In this document: piece by piece, positions 53,124-62,182 of the stretch
How the letters are laid out: each line of letters begins with the position of its first letter
Numbering within the stretch: the first letter of the stretch is position 1
Source: JAOAIV01 sp038849555
GTDB taxonomy: Archaea > Thermoproteota > Bathyarchaeia > Bathyarchaeales > Bathycorpusculaceae
NCBI GenBank assembly: GCA_038849555.1
Contig: JAWCMT010000002.1
Span: forward strand, 1 to 64,000
Direction: 5' to 3'
DNA length: 64,000 nucleotides
The notes under the pieces: generated by a model
What the model saw: the letters and a program-made list of their open reading frames with translations, nothing else
Databases searched by the model: none
What the model was told of the DNA's origin: nothing
Made by a program: the position numbers and the translations under genes

Positions 53124-55670
53124 CTATGACCGCTTTCTGAGTACAAGTATGTTTATGATTGTAGCTACGATTATCACAATGATTATGCCAATTACTGCAG
53201 GCACAAAGTATATGTCAGCAATAGACTCAGCAGCGGGCGGCGCTTCAGATGGAGGCGGCGCCTCTTCTACGTATACTGCGGTTTCTGCATGCGAACCATA
53301 ATATGCTTTGGAACCGTCAAAGCGTGCGACAATCGTGTACTTGCCAGGTACAGGCGGCTCGAAGGCTGCGCTGTAAAAGCCAGAGCCGTCGCTTGTTGTT
53401 CGAGCCACTTCATAGTAATTATTGTTCGGGTCAAGCACCTCGATGACGACTTCAACGCCCTTAACGTTCGCCGGGCATGGGAATTGCTTGTAGACGTACA
53501 GCATCCAGTCACTCATGGATTCGTCCGCTACAGCGGGCACACCATTCGGAAACCGCATAGACAAAGCAGCACTCTTCGCACCAGGCGAAACATCGGTGAC
53601 CATGCCTTTTACGAGGACTTTGCTGCCGTGAGTTGCAATTTCAGGCGAAGCCTCAACAGTGGTTTTGCTTGGGCCTTTACCGATAGCGTATATGCGCTGG
53701 TCATACGTATCCATAGTCGCGATAATACTGTCGCCGATAATTGCTCCGCCTCCCCAGCGGGTCTGCCGGAACATGCCGTTTACTCGCCATATTACGTCGC
53801 CTGTTTCCGCGTCGAGGCATACGAAGGGTGCGCCGCGGGGTATCGGGTTTTCTGCTGAGTGTTCAGTGTGGCCCATGTAGATTTTTCCATCAGCGATTAT
53901 GGCAATCCATGCCCACCAGTAGTTGCCTGTCACAGGCTCAGTGTAGGGGTCATCCAGTTTGTATGTCCAAAGGGTTTTTCCAGTTTTGAGGTCATAACAG
54001 TAGAGTATGCCCGCTACGCCTGTTGAGTAGAGCTTGCCGTAAGCGAAGAACCATGAGTGCTCAATTGCGCCGGCGCCGTAAGCGTTTAAGAAGTGTTCAG
54101 AGTCGGTTTCCCAGAGGAAAGATCCTGTTTCTGTGCTGAAGGCATAGTGCTTCCTAAGCTCTTTAGCCCATAATGCGATGACGCCGTTTTCTGGCTCGTT
54201 AGTTGCGCCTACGAAGTGTAAAGTGACTTGTGCGTCGCTCCAGACGGCTGGCGCTTTCCACCATTTGTCAAATAATGTCGACGTGGAAGTGGATTTGGCA
54301 TTCAAGCCTTTGAGGTTTAATGCCCAAACGCGTACGTTGGTTTGGTTGAAGGATATCGTAACTACTCTGTCTTCAGGATAGATCTTCGTTGTCGTAGCGA
54401 AGGCACCTACACTGAATGGTGTTAAGCCCGCGGGGATAGAAACGTTCCACGAGTAGGCTCTGCGGTCAGACGCGTCAATTGTTGAGCCAGAGACTAGCGG
54501 GCCTCCCCAGAAGTTGCTCCAACTGCCGCCTGTTGTTGGGTCAATCGCGAAGCCTGGAGCGGTTTGCCCAGCTGCTGTCTGATTCCAAAGCGCCATCCAA
54601 CGGTTAGCGTAGTCTATTTGGTAGATGAGGATTTCACCGCTTGGTCCGAAAACGCGCGTTCCAGAGGGCATGTTAATCATCGTGTAAGTCCATTCGCCAG
54701 TGAATGGGTCGTAAGCTTTCCATGTTGAGCCGGCGCTTGTGTCCCAGAGATAGGTGTAGATGCCGTCATAGTTGTAGCTGTTGAAGTAGAAGACTTGTCC
54801 GAAAGAGAGCACGGTGTTGTTTCTGAACCAAAGCTCTTCGCCTGTATGCAGATCAACAGCGACAATTCCTTTTTGACCTGCGTAGTCATCGTCTCTGTTG
54901 TAGTATAAAACGCCGTATAGTATGACTGAATCTATGAATTTGCCCGCGTATGCGTCGCCTGTCTCAGATGACACTGGAACACCAGTCCATAGGCCGCCGG
55001 CTAATCCTCCACTAGTAAGCGGCTTTGTCCATAGCACATGTGCGGTCTCGGGCGCGTTGTCATTGTACAAAGCGAGCGAGTTGTCGGGTCGCTGTACCCA
55101 GTTTCCAGAGATTGAATACCATTCTCTCAGCTGCGGGTCAATGGGTCGCGTCCAGTACTCCGATGGGAGTGGCATTCCTGGATGCTCAGGGCGGTGCTGT
55201 TCGGTTACAACAAGCTCTATTGTGTCGCTGGTGGCGGCTTCAACAACTGTTCCTGCAAGAATTAGAATGCCTCTTTCAAAGTCAAAGTAAGTCTGGGGGA
55301 ATGCTTGCTCAGGAAAGTGAGCGGTCAATTTGTATGTGCCTGCCACGCTAGGTATGAATGTTGTGGCAGTTCCACCTGTCGAGTCAGTTCTAGCAGGCCC
55401 CAACGTTTGGCTTGTGCCATCTGGCTTAACGATGGTCACGGTTAAACCTGTCCAACCGTCCTCTGGATAACCTAATTGCTGCATGACGCCGAAGCGTATC
55501 AGGACTTCTTGGCCAACGCCTACGGGGTTAGGAACAGCATCCACGAAAGCGAAGGTTTTCATTCTGGCTGCTTGCGCACTGATCGGCAAAACGGCAAGTG
55601 TGAGCGCCATAATCAATAGCATAAATAGGGTAACTGCAGCAACAGCAATTCTCCTTCTCCTATAGTGCAT
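53124..55670 (-). CDS. PQQ/beta-propeller surface protein A (848 aa)
   Basis: Signal peptide (VAAVTLFMLLIMALTLAVLPISAQA), an N-terminal beta domain (about 30-155), a PQQ-type propeller (repeats such as GIVAVDLHTGEELW, LYCYDLKTGKTLW, VCLDAETGDVIW, residues about 185-660), a C-terminal Ig-like domain (about 675-800), a Pro-rich linker (EEAPPPSEAPPAAE), a membrane helix and a basic end (LRKRS). A good Shine-Dalgarno (AGGAGAAAT) precedes the ATG. Paralogue of the next gene; the last domain is far more alike than the rest. A surface polymer- or sugar-binding role is inferred; PQQ is not shown. Confidence 0.88.
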   Translation of the reverse strand: MHYRRRRIAVAAVTLFMLLIMALTLAVLPISAQAARMKTFAFVDAVPNPVGVGQEVLIRFGVMQQLGYPEDGWTGLTVTIVKPDGTSQTLGPARTDSTGGTATTFIPSVAGTYKLTAHFPEQAFPQTYFDFERGILILAGTVVEAATSDTIELVVTEQHRPEHPGMPLPSEYWTRPIDPQLREWYSISGNWVQRPDNSLALYNDNAPETAHVLWTKPLTSGGLAGGLWTGVPVSSETGDAYAGKFIDSVILYGVLYYNRDDDYAGQKGIVAVDLHTGEELWFRNNTVLSFGQVFYFNSYNYDGIYTYLWDTSAGSTWKAYDPFTGEWTYTMINMPSGTRVFGPSGEILIYQIDYANRWMALWNQTAAGQTAPGFAIDPTTGGSWSNFWGGPLVSGSTIDASDRRAYSWNVSIPAGLTPFSVGAFATTTKIYPEDRVVTISFNQTNVRVWALNLKGLNAKSTSTSTLFDKWWKAPAVWSDAQVTLHFVGATNEPENGVIALWAKELRKHYAFSTETGSFLWETDSEHFLNAYGAGAIEHSWFFAYGKLYSTGVAGILYCYDLKTGKTLWTYKLDDPYTEPVTGNYWWAWIAIIADGKIYMGHTEHSAENPIPRGAPFVCLDAETGDVIWRVNGMFRQTRWGGGAIIGDSIIATMDTYDQRIYAIGKGPSKTTVEASPEIATHGSKVLVKGMVTDVSPGAKSAALSMRFPNGVPAVADESMSDWMLYVYKQFPCPANVKGVEVVIEVLDPNNNYYEVARTTSDGSGFYSAAFEPPVPGKYTIVARFDGSKAYYGSHAETAVYVEEAPPPSEAPPAAESIADIYFVPAVIGIIIVIIVATIINILVLRKRS

Positions 55671-55776
55671 TTCTATTTCTCCTAAAACTTTGTTTGGCGA
55701 CTCCCATCGCCGATTCTAGCTTTTTGTTATGACCACCTATTAAAGTTTTCTTGTAATACATTTTGCGGATTTTGTA

Positions 55777-55792
55777 TGCAATTTAAATCGCA
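55777..55792. promoter_or_regulatory. Near-palindrome with TATA core upstream of propeller gene A
   Basis: TGCAATTTAAATCGCA differs from its reverse complement by one pair of positions. Related to the perfect palindrome upstream of gene B (58534-58555). Confidence 0.45.
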
Positions 55793-55959
55793 TTATTCCA
55801 CGTATTTTTCAAATAAAAACATAATTTGCATTTCAAGTATGTCTTTCACTTAAACTTCGGAAAGAACAACTTGCTCGCCAAGGTTTCCCGCAGCAAGGCG
55901 CCACCAAAGTTTAGTGACCCATAAAACAAAAAAAGAGGGGTTATGGTTTTTGTTTGCCG

Positions 55960-58518
55960 CTACCTTTTCCTAAGCATTAGGATTATTATCAGACCAATCA
56001 CGACTATCGCAATTACCGCTGCTAAGCCGAAGCCCCAAACGTACGCATCAGTCATCGATGCAGGGGTAGGTGTGGCCTCCGGAGCAGGAGGCGCTTCTTC
56101 AACGTATATGGCGGTCTTCGCGAATGAGCCATAATAAGCCTTAGAGCCCGGGAACCTCGCTATCACAGTGTACTCGCCTGGGACTGGCGGCTCGAAGGTC
56201 AGCCTAAAGAAGCCGCTGTCATCGCTTGTTGTTCTGCCTACTTCATAGAAGTTTTTGTTCGGGTCAAACACTTCAACAATAACTTCGACGCCTTTAACAT
56301 CGGTGGGGCGCGGGAACTGCTTGTAGACGTATAGCATCCAGTCGCTCATGGACTCGTCTGCCACGGCGGGCACGCCGTTCGGGAATCGCATAGACAAAGC
56401 AGCACTCTTAGTGCCAGGAGAAATGTCAGTCACCATGCCTTCAACAAGGATTTTGCTGCCATGCACTGAAATTTTCGGAGATGCGGAAACCGACGTAGCG
56501 CTTGGACCCTTGCCCAAGGCGAATATAAGTAGGTTGTAAGTGTCCATTTTTACGATGATGCTGTCGCCTATGAAGCCGCGTCCGCCCCAGTCGGTTCCAC
56601 GTACAAGGCCGTTAACTCGCCATATCACCTCACCCGTCGTTGCGTTGAGGCAGACGTATGGCGCGCCCCGTGGCAGCGGGTTGTTATCTGAGTGCGCACT
56701 GTGTCGCAGGTAGATTTTGCCATCGACAATGAAGTCAACGCGGATGTTCCAGTTGTTGCTCCATAGGATTTCGTTGTAGGGGTCGTAGGCTTCATAACTC
56801 CATAGTTTCTTGCCTGTTTTAGCGTCATAGCAGTCTACTATGCCTTTGGTGCCGTGAGTGTAGACTTTGCCGTCGTGGATAATAGTCCATGTCTCGAGAT
56901 AGCTTAGATAGTGCTCAGGCGGCTCGGTTGGGCCCCACATGTAATCGCCTGTATCCAAATTGTAGCAATAGTTTGTGCCCAGCTCTTTCATGTGCACGAC
57001 GAAAACACGGTCTTTCACGCCTACGCGCGTATAGCCCACGGTTACGTTTCCCGCTGGAACATTATGCGTTTTATTATACAGTAAGCGTCCTTCGTCTCCT
57101 GGCTTCAGGCTTATTGCCCAAATCGTGAAAGGTGGATTATTGAATGCCTCGCCGCCGAAGCCATAGGTGTTCCTATAGTAGCCGATTACCAAATCGAGGG
57201 GTATGTAGTAGCTGGGGCTTCCAGGCAAACCTTTTGGTATGGTCTTGTTCCATTGGTAACCGTTCAGGCCCAGCGGAGTAGCCCGTGTTACAGGAACAGA
57301 ACCTACAGCATTAATCACTTTGCCTTGTGGTCGCCATGAGCCGAATTGCGGGCTGTTCTCGGTTGTGCCCCAGTAAGCGCTGATTACCGCCGTGGAGTTC
57401 CACATTGCTATCCAGCCTGCTGTTTGGTCAATTTGGTATCTTAATAGCTCACCCATTGGGCCAACAACTGTAGTGCCACTTGGAATGTTGGTCATTGTAA
57501 ATAGCCAACGACCATCTGTGATGTCAAATGCGTGCCAGTTAGTGACGCCGCCAACTGTCTCTGACGTCCACAGGTAAGCGAAGGCGCCTTGTACGTTGTA
57601 AGAGTTAAATTCCATCACTTGACCGAAAGATAGCGTTTGACGGGTTCTATTGGGCGGAATAAGCGCGCGCTTCCACAGCTCTTCGCCAGTGTGTATATCC
57701 ACAGCCACCACGTAATTATCGACCGCGGTTCCGCCTATAGTGTTAAACTTGTTGTAGAAAACTTTGCCGTTAATGATCACCGTGCCCGAGAATTTGCCTT
57801 CGTAGGCATCTCCGCAGAAGTATGAGTAATCGCCAAGTGGCGCCCCAACGAGACCTCCTTCCTCTATCGGCTTTGTCCAAAGCACATGCGCAGTTTCCGG
57901 CGCATCTTCATTGCCCGGTTCAACTGAACCAGCTAATGTATCACCAAATTGATAGATTCCCAGCCAATTTCCACAGATATTTTTCCATTCTCTAAACTGC
58001 GCATCAACGGGGCGAGTCCAGTATTCCGTTGGAAGCGGCACACTAGGATAGATGGGCACTGGTTCAGCTAGAACCTCAAGTTCTAAAATTGCACTGTCAC
58101 TCGCTTCGAAGTATATTCGATACTGCTGACCGCCAGCGGTAAAATTGTACCATTGCGCTGGGAAATGCGTTTGAAGCTTGTATGTTCCCGGCATGCTTGG
58201 TATGTAGGTATATCCTGTACCGCCTGTTGAGTCCGTGCGGAAAGGACCAAGCGTCTCAGTAGAACCATCAGGCCTAGTGACAGTAACCGTTATCCCCGTC
58301 CAGCCGTCCTGCGTAATTTGCAACTGCTGTGTAATTCCGATGTGGAGCAGTGTCTCTTGGCCAACACCAATCGGGTTAGGCGTAGCACCAATAAACGGAT
58401 AGGTCTTTTGACTGCCTACAAGTTGCCCAGTAGCAGGAAAGGCCACGAGAGAAATGGTCGCAGCAAGCAGCAGAAGCAAGGAAAATGCAGCAGCAACACT
58501 TTTACGTGAGATTGCCAT
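55960..58518 (-). CDS. PQQ/beta-propeller surface protein B (852 aa)
   Basis: Same plan as gene A: signal peptide (AFSLLLLLAATISLVAFPATG), beta domain with DGWTGITVTVTRPDGS, propeller repeats (YVVAVDIHTGEELW, VDCYDAKTGKKLW, VCLNATTGEVIW), Ig-like C-domain (SWS: VPAVADESMSDWMLYVYKQF is shared with A), linker EEAPPAPEATPTPAS and terminal helix (AVIAIVVIGLIIILMLRKR). The two propellers are clearly diverged. Probable tandem duplication. Confidence 0.88.
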   Translation of the reverse strand: MAISRKSVAAAFSLLLLLAATISLVAFPATGQLVGSQKTYPFIGATPNPIGVGQETLLHIGITQQLQITQDGWTGITVTVTRPDGSTETLGPFRTDSTGGTGYTYIPSMPGTYKLQTHFPAQWYNFTAGGQQYRIYFEASDSAILELEVLAEPVPIYPSVPLPTEYWTRPVDAQFREWKNICGNWLGIYQFGDTLAGSVEPGNEDAPETAHVLWTKPIEEGGLVGAPLGDYSYFCGDAYEGKFSGTVIINGKVFYNKFNTIGGTAVDNYVVAVDIHTGEELWKRALIPPNRTRQTLSFGQVMEFNSYNVQGAFAYLWTSETVGGVTNWHAFDITDGRWLFTMTNIPSGTTVVGPMGELLRYQIDQTAGWIAMWNSTAVISAYWGTTENSPQFGSWRPQGKVINAVGSVPVTRATPLGLNGYQWNKTIPKGLPGSPSYYIPLDLVIGYYRNTYGFGGEAFNNPPFTIWAISLKPGDEGRLLYNKTHNVPAGNVTVGYTRVGVKDRVFVVHMKELGTNYCYNLDTGDYMWGPTEPPEHYLSYLETWTIIHDGKVYTHGTKGIVDCYDAKTGKKLWSYEAYDPYNEILWSNNWNIRVDFIVDGKIYLRHSAHSDNNPLPRGAPYVCLNATTGEVIWRVNGLVRGTDWGGRGFIGDSIIVKMDTYNLLIFALGKGPSATSVSASPKISVHGSKILVEGMVTDISPGTKSAALSMRFPNGVPAVADESMSDWMLYVYKQFPRPTDVKGVEVIVEVFDPNKNFYEVGRTTSDDSGFFRLTFEPPVPGEYTVIARFPGSKAYYGSFAKTAIYVEEAPPAPEATPTPASMTDAYVWGFGLAAVIAIVVIGLIIILMLRKR

Positions 58519-58533
58519 CTTCCCATTCTCCCT

Positions 58534-58555
58534 TTTTGCGATTTACATCGCAAAA
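58534..58555. promoter_or_regulatory. Perfect 22-bp palindrome at the likely transcription start of propeller gene B
   Basis: TTTTGCGAT-TTAC-ATCGCAAAA, 16 nt upstream of the ATG. A TATA element on the minus strand near 58577-58587 (AAATTTAATAA) puts the transcription start near 58556, so a bound repressor would block initiation. Confidence 0.55.
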
Positions 58556-58840
58556 TCTTCATCTGCAAGTATTTGCTTATTAAATTTTTCCAACTATTGC
58601 GTAGCCGACGCGTAAGAGGAGACATATAAAGCCGAGACCTAATGTAGCGCGCATTGCAGAATTGACTGGAAAAAGACGCATGCATTGCAAGCTAAAGTCA
58701 CTTGGCAAGAAACGTGAGGGTTAACTGAAGCATGGAATTCTGCATAAGATAAATTAGCCATTACTTGCTATATTAACTGAGCACCAGCGCATAGAATTGA
58801 GGGCAGATAGCGTGACGAGTAAATCCAAGCCGCAAAACAT
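58556..58840. other. Non-coding region between propeller gene B and the LysE gene
   Basis: Besides the TATA-like element at 58577-58587, I see no ORF or RNA-like structure. A second TATA-like ACATATAAAG (58622-58631) may serve the + strand. Confidence 0.5.
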
Positions 58841-59509
58841 ATGCAGAATAGGATGCTGAAGCCAATGTCGTTCATCTATGATTTTCCGCTTTTCTTAACA
58901 TCTATTATATTCATCTCTTTGTCTGGAGTGCTTCTGCCAGGGCCTTTATTTGCAGTTACTATTACCAAGGCTGTGAAAAATAAAACTGCTGGAGCACTCA
59001 TTGCTATTGGACATGGAGTAGTTGAATTTCCACTCATGTTTATGCTCTATTTTGGGCTAAACCAGTTCGCAACTATCCCAGACGCAGTGCAAGTAACCGT
59101 AGGGCTAGTTGGCGGTTTGCTACTGATGCTTACTGGCGTACAAGCCTTCAGAAACCGAAACAAAACCAGCGAAACACGCCACGTTTCAAATAGGGACTCC
59201 ATTGTGGCAGGCGCATGGACAACCGCCGCTAATGCAGGCTTCATATTGTGGTGGTTAACAATTGGTCTTGCATTAATAATGAACGCAAAACTCTTTGGAC
59301 TATTAGGGTTTTCCATATTCGCGGGAATCCACTGGCTCTGCGATTTCGTATGGTACACATTTATAGCCATGCTAATCTTTAAATCGCAACGATTCTGGAC
59401 TAAAAAGATACATCAAGGCGTCACCTTTTTCTGCGTTGCAGTGTTCCTATTTTTTGGAGCATGGTTTTTCAGTTCAGCACTGTGGCAAGCCATAATAAGC
59501 GTAACATAA
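58841..59509 (+). CDS. LysE family amino-acid/metabolite exporter
   Basis: 222 aa with six helices. SGVLLPGPLFAVTITKAVK matches the LysE N-terminal signature (PGP near residue 30). Exports amino acids or small molecules. Substrate unknown. ATG 58841 is used, though Met at 58865 is possible. Confidence 0.85.
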   Translation: MQNRMLKPMSFIYDFPLFLTSIIFISLSGVLLPGPLFAVTITKAVKNKTAGALIAIGHGVVEFPLMFMLYFGLNQFATIPDAVQVTVGLVGGLLLMLTGVQAFRNRNKTSETRHVSNRDSIVAGAWTTAANAGFILWWLTIGLALIMNAKLFGLLGFSIFAGIHWLCDFVWYTFIAMLIFKSQRFWTKKIHQGVTFFCVAVFLFFGAWFFSSALWQAIISVT

Positions 59510-59527
59510 TAGGGGAAAAGGCCATTG

Positions 59528-60091
59528 ATGGCGAAATTTCGAGTTGGAAAAGCGACTATACGCTTAGTAACAGGCGACATAACAGAAATGGAAACAGACG
59601 CCATAGTTAACGCTGCCAATTCTTCTCTCATGGGCGGCGGAGGCGTAGACGGCGCGATACACCGTAAAGGAGGCCCAAAAATACTTGAAGAATGCAAAAA
59701 GATTCGCGCCACAGAATGGCCGAATGGACTTCCAACAGGAAAGGCGGTCATCACAAGCGCAGGCAAACTAAAGGCTAAATACGTCATCCACACCGTCGGG
59801 CCCGTCTGGAGCGGAGGGAACCACGGCGAAGCTGAGCTTTTGGCNNNNNNNNNNGCGCAAGCGTATCAAAACTCCCTTAAACTAGCAGCACTGAACCGGC
59901 TGAAATCGATAGCTTTACCTGCAATAAGCACAGGTGCATACGGCTATCCTGTTGGAGACGCGTGCCAAGTAGCCTTGATAACGGTGAAAGAATTTCTGCA
60001 AAAAGATACCAGCATAACCGAGGTTGTTTTCGTCTTGTTTTCGGAAAGCGTATTTAAAATTTATTTGGAAAAGGCAAAAGAAATACTTTAG
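59528..60091 (+). CDS. Macro-domain ADP-ribose-binding/hydrolase protein
   Basis: About 184-187 aa. IVNAANSSLMGGGGVDGAIH (residues about 30-49) and AISTGAYGYPVGDA are the macro-domain signatures of deacetylase/ADP-ribosyl hydrolases such as YmdB. The N-run at 59845-59854 falls in the middle (GEAELL/AQAYQN); the family consensus suggests the gap is near zero. Starts 18 nt after the LysE stop. Confidence 0.92.
   Translation: MAKFRVGKATIRLVTGDITEMETDAIVNAANSSLMGGGGVDGAIHRKGGPKILEECKKIRATEWPNGLPTGKAVITSAGKLKAKYVIHTVGPVWSGGNHGEAELLXXXXAQAYQNSLKLAALNRLKSIALPAISTGAYGYPVGDACQVALITVKEFLQKDTSITEVVFVLFSESVFKIYLEKAKEIL
59845..59854. other. Assembly gap (10 N) in the macro-domain gene
   Basis: The flanks TTGGC and GCGCAAGCG join as LLAQAY if they overlap by two bases, matching macro-domain consensus. 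The true gap may be negative (overlap of two). Confidence 0.8.
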
Positions 60092-60164
60092 AAACAGGCA
60101 TTGGTAATAAAAAATTCAGAGAAAGCACACAATTACTTTCGGTAACGTGCTTCTTTGAGTCAAA

Positions 60165-60356
60165 CTAGAAAATATGGTCAAAGCCGTCATATTTGGCGGC
60201 TATTAGAAATTCATTGCAGAAACCTATAGGGTAGGTTCTCCGCCAACGCCGAAGCCTATCAACAAACAATACAGAAAACAGTAGAGGGGGATTTCTCTGC
60301 GGCAATAAGCGCTTGCTAAGGGAAACTCTTATTTCATGCGTTGAATACGCTATCAC
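60165..60356 (-). pseudogene. Possible remnant of a small membrane protein like 34329-34553
   Basis: On the minus strand the segment IGFCNEFLIAAKYDGF resembles TGFCIDWLIASKYDGF at 34329-34553. In DNA, about 45 nt around TCATATTTGG(C/A)GGCTATTAG and TGCAGAAACC match at about 80%. The rest does not form a convincing protein, so I call it a decayed fragment. Confidence 0.4.
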
Positions 60357-60373
60357 GTAGGAGGATAAAAATT

Positions 60374-60955
60374 ATGGATTTTAAAGGTAGCAGAACCGAG
60401 AAGAATCTTTTGGCGGCGTTTGCCGGTGAATCGCAGGCTAGGACTCGCTACACATTCTTTGCTAGTGTAGCAAAGAAAGAGGGGTATGAGCAGATAGCTG
60501 CAATTTTCCAGGAGACCGCCGACAATGAGAAGGAACATGCGGAACTATTCTTCAAGCACTTGAAGGGCGGAATGGTGGAGTTGCAAGCTGCTTATCCAGC
60601 AGGAGTAATTGGGTCAACAGAGGAAAACTTGAAGGCTGCGGCTGAAGGCGAGAAAATGGAGTGGGGCACACTTTACCCCAACTTCGCAGAGATAGCGGNN
60701 NNNNNNNNGCAAGAGGGCTTCAGCGATGTGGCCAACACCTTCCGTATGGTCGCCAAAGTGGAAGCCTACCATGAGCGCCGATACTTGAAACTGCTGGAAA
60801 ACTTGAAGCAAGGCAAGGTGTTCAAGAAAGACAAGCCAATCAAATGGAAATGCAGGAACTGCGGTTTCGTCTACGAAGGCGCAGAGGCACCTGAGAAATG
60901 TCCTGTCTGCAGTCACCCAAGAAGCTACTTCGAAGTCTGGTGCGAAAACTACTAA
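60374..60955 (+). CDS. rbr: Rubrerythrin
   Basis: 193-194 aa from ATG 60374 with AGGAGG at 60359-60364. A four-helix ferritin-like domain with diiron ligands (ESQARTRYTFFASVA, ETADNEKEHAELFFKHL) and a C-terminal rubredoxin-like domain (CRNCGFVYEGAEAPEKCPVC). Reduces hydrogen peroxide in anaerobes. An N-run at 60699-60708 lies near the middle; homologues suggest only one missing base (IA-E-QEGF). Confidence 0.93.
   Translation: MDFKGSRTEKNLLAAFAGESQARTRYTFFASVAKKEGYEQIAAIFQETADNEKEHAELFFKHLKGGMVELQAAYPAGVIGSTEENLKAAAEGEKMEWGTLYPNFAEIAXXXXQEGFSDVANTFRMVAKVEAYHERRYLKLLENLKQGKVFKKDKPIKWKCRNCGFVYEGAEAPEKCPVCSHPRSYFEVWCENY
60699..60708. other. Assembly gap (10 N) in the rubrerythrin gene
   Basis: Joining GCGG and GCAAGAG with one missing base gives IA-x-QEGF, matching the family (A..EEGF). 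So the real gap is likely 1 nt. Confidence 0.8.
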
Positions 60956-60972
60956 ATTATTTTCTTTTATTA

Positions 60973-62097
60973 TTATAGCGTTTCATTCCAAAAGAACAAC
61001 ATATCATAATGGCTTTTTGCGGCATCCACAATTTCTGCTTCATCATAAATAATGTCCAAATATGAATCGTACTGGGCTAATAGCATGCTTACATCAGCCC
61101 AAACTTTTGATGATAAGACATCTGCATCCCATAGACCCCAAATTTTATCATCAGGCTTTCTAAAGCCAAAACCATAATCCTGCGGCAAAACGTATGCAAT
61201 TTTTCCTTGGATCACGCCATGGCCCTGAGGATTAACATGAATGTAAATCCAAAAATTTTTTAGCGCGTCGAAGTGCTCTTCAGTCAATACTCCATACTGC
61301 CCAACTTTTGGATAACTGAAGACTACTACGTACTTTGCGCCATTTTTATAAGCCAAAATCATGTCTTCATATAATCTTGCCCCCGACTCTATGTATGGCG
61401 CATCGTTGTATTCCCATGTAATTATGGCGCCCCAGTCTTTGTTGTGTGCTTTTGCGGCGCCTCTGCAAAGACCTATATGCAATGTTCTGCTGTGATTCCA
61501 GCCGAACTCAGCGAGAACAGCGCTATAGCCAGCTTTGTAATCGAACCAGTACAAGGCATAATCGGCAGTAACTATTTCGTCAATGAAGTTAAAATAGTAG
61601 TTTAGATGAAGGCTCCAATTTCCAACATACTTTGCTGCTGCATCAGCGTAATCTGTTGCATTTTTAACTATCATATTATCAGCATTATCTATTTGGTGTC
61701 CTCCAAGCTCATCAAAGCGGTAGACACCTAAAAACTTGCCAGCATATTTCTGCTTAGCATTTTTAATCCAAGTAAAGATGTCATAACTATATCTGGTGCT
61801 ATCTGTAAAAAGCACTACAAAGTGCAAACCTGCATTAACTATATAGTCGCAGGACTCATTCAATATAGTCTGGTTAAAAGATATCCCAAGCGCACCTATC
61901 ACGAAAAGGTTTGTGTAATTCTTCACCTTATCAACCAAATCCTTCAAATCATCTATGTTATCACTATAAGCAAATTCTACACCAACAAAAAATTCCGCGT
62001 TGGAATGAACATTGTCTAACCACCTAATTGTTGCCAGAATACTAACAGTGAGAAGTGTGATAAGCAGAATTCCCAAAGCAACTGTTTTTCGACTCAA
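60973..62097 (-). CDS. Secreted/anchored protein of unknown family (374 aa)
   Basis: N-terminal helix (TVALGILLITLLTVSILATI) then a single soluble domain with TIM-barrel-like spacing (FVIGALGISFNQT, LHFVVLFTDS, KFLGVYRFDELGGHQ, GAIITWEYNDAP, KYVVVFSYP). The motif YRFDELGG and WEYNDAP carry acidic residues that could be catalytic, as in glycoside hydrolases, but no family is assigned. TTG start at 62097. Confidence 0.7.
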   Translation of the reverse strand: MSRKTVALGILLITLLTVSILATIRWLDNVHSNAEFFVGVEFAYSDNIDDLKDLVDKVKNYTNLFVIGALGISFNQTILNESCDYIVNAGLHFVVLFTDSTRYSYDIFTWIKNAKQKYAGKFLGVYRFDELGGHQIDNADNMIVKNATDYADAAAKYVGNWSLHLNYYFNFIDEIVTADYALYWFDYKAGYSAVLAEFGWNHSRTLHIGLCRGAAKAHNKDWGAIITWEYNDAPYIESGARLYEDMILAYKNGAKYVVVFSYPKVGQYGVLTEEHFDALKNFWIYIHVNPQGHGVIQGKIAYVLPQDYGFGFRKPDDKIWGLWDADVLSSKVWADVSMLLAQYDSYLDIIYDEAEIVDAAKSHYDMLFFWNETL

Positions 62098-62182
62098 CAG
62101 CCTTCAACTGCCATAAAATCAGCCCTTTAGTGTAAGATGCATATTACTACTGTCTTTCATTCATATTGCCACGCCAAAACAT

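Noticed and set aside
53289..53858. 189-aa plus-strand frame within propeller gene A
   Set aside because: Antisense to a clearly coding surface protein; no conserved features.
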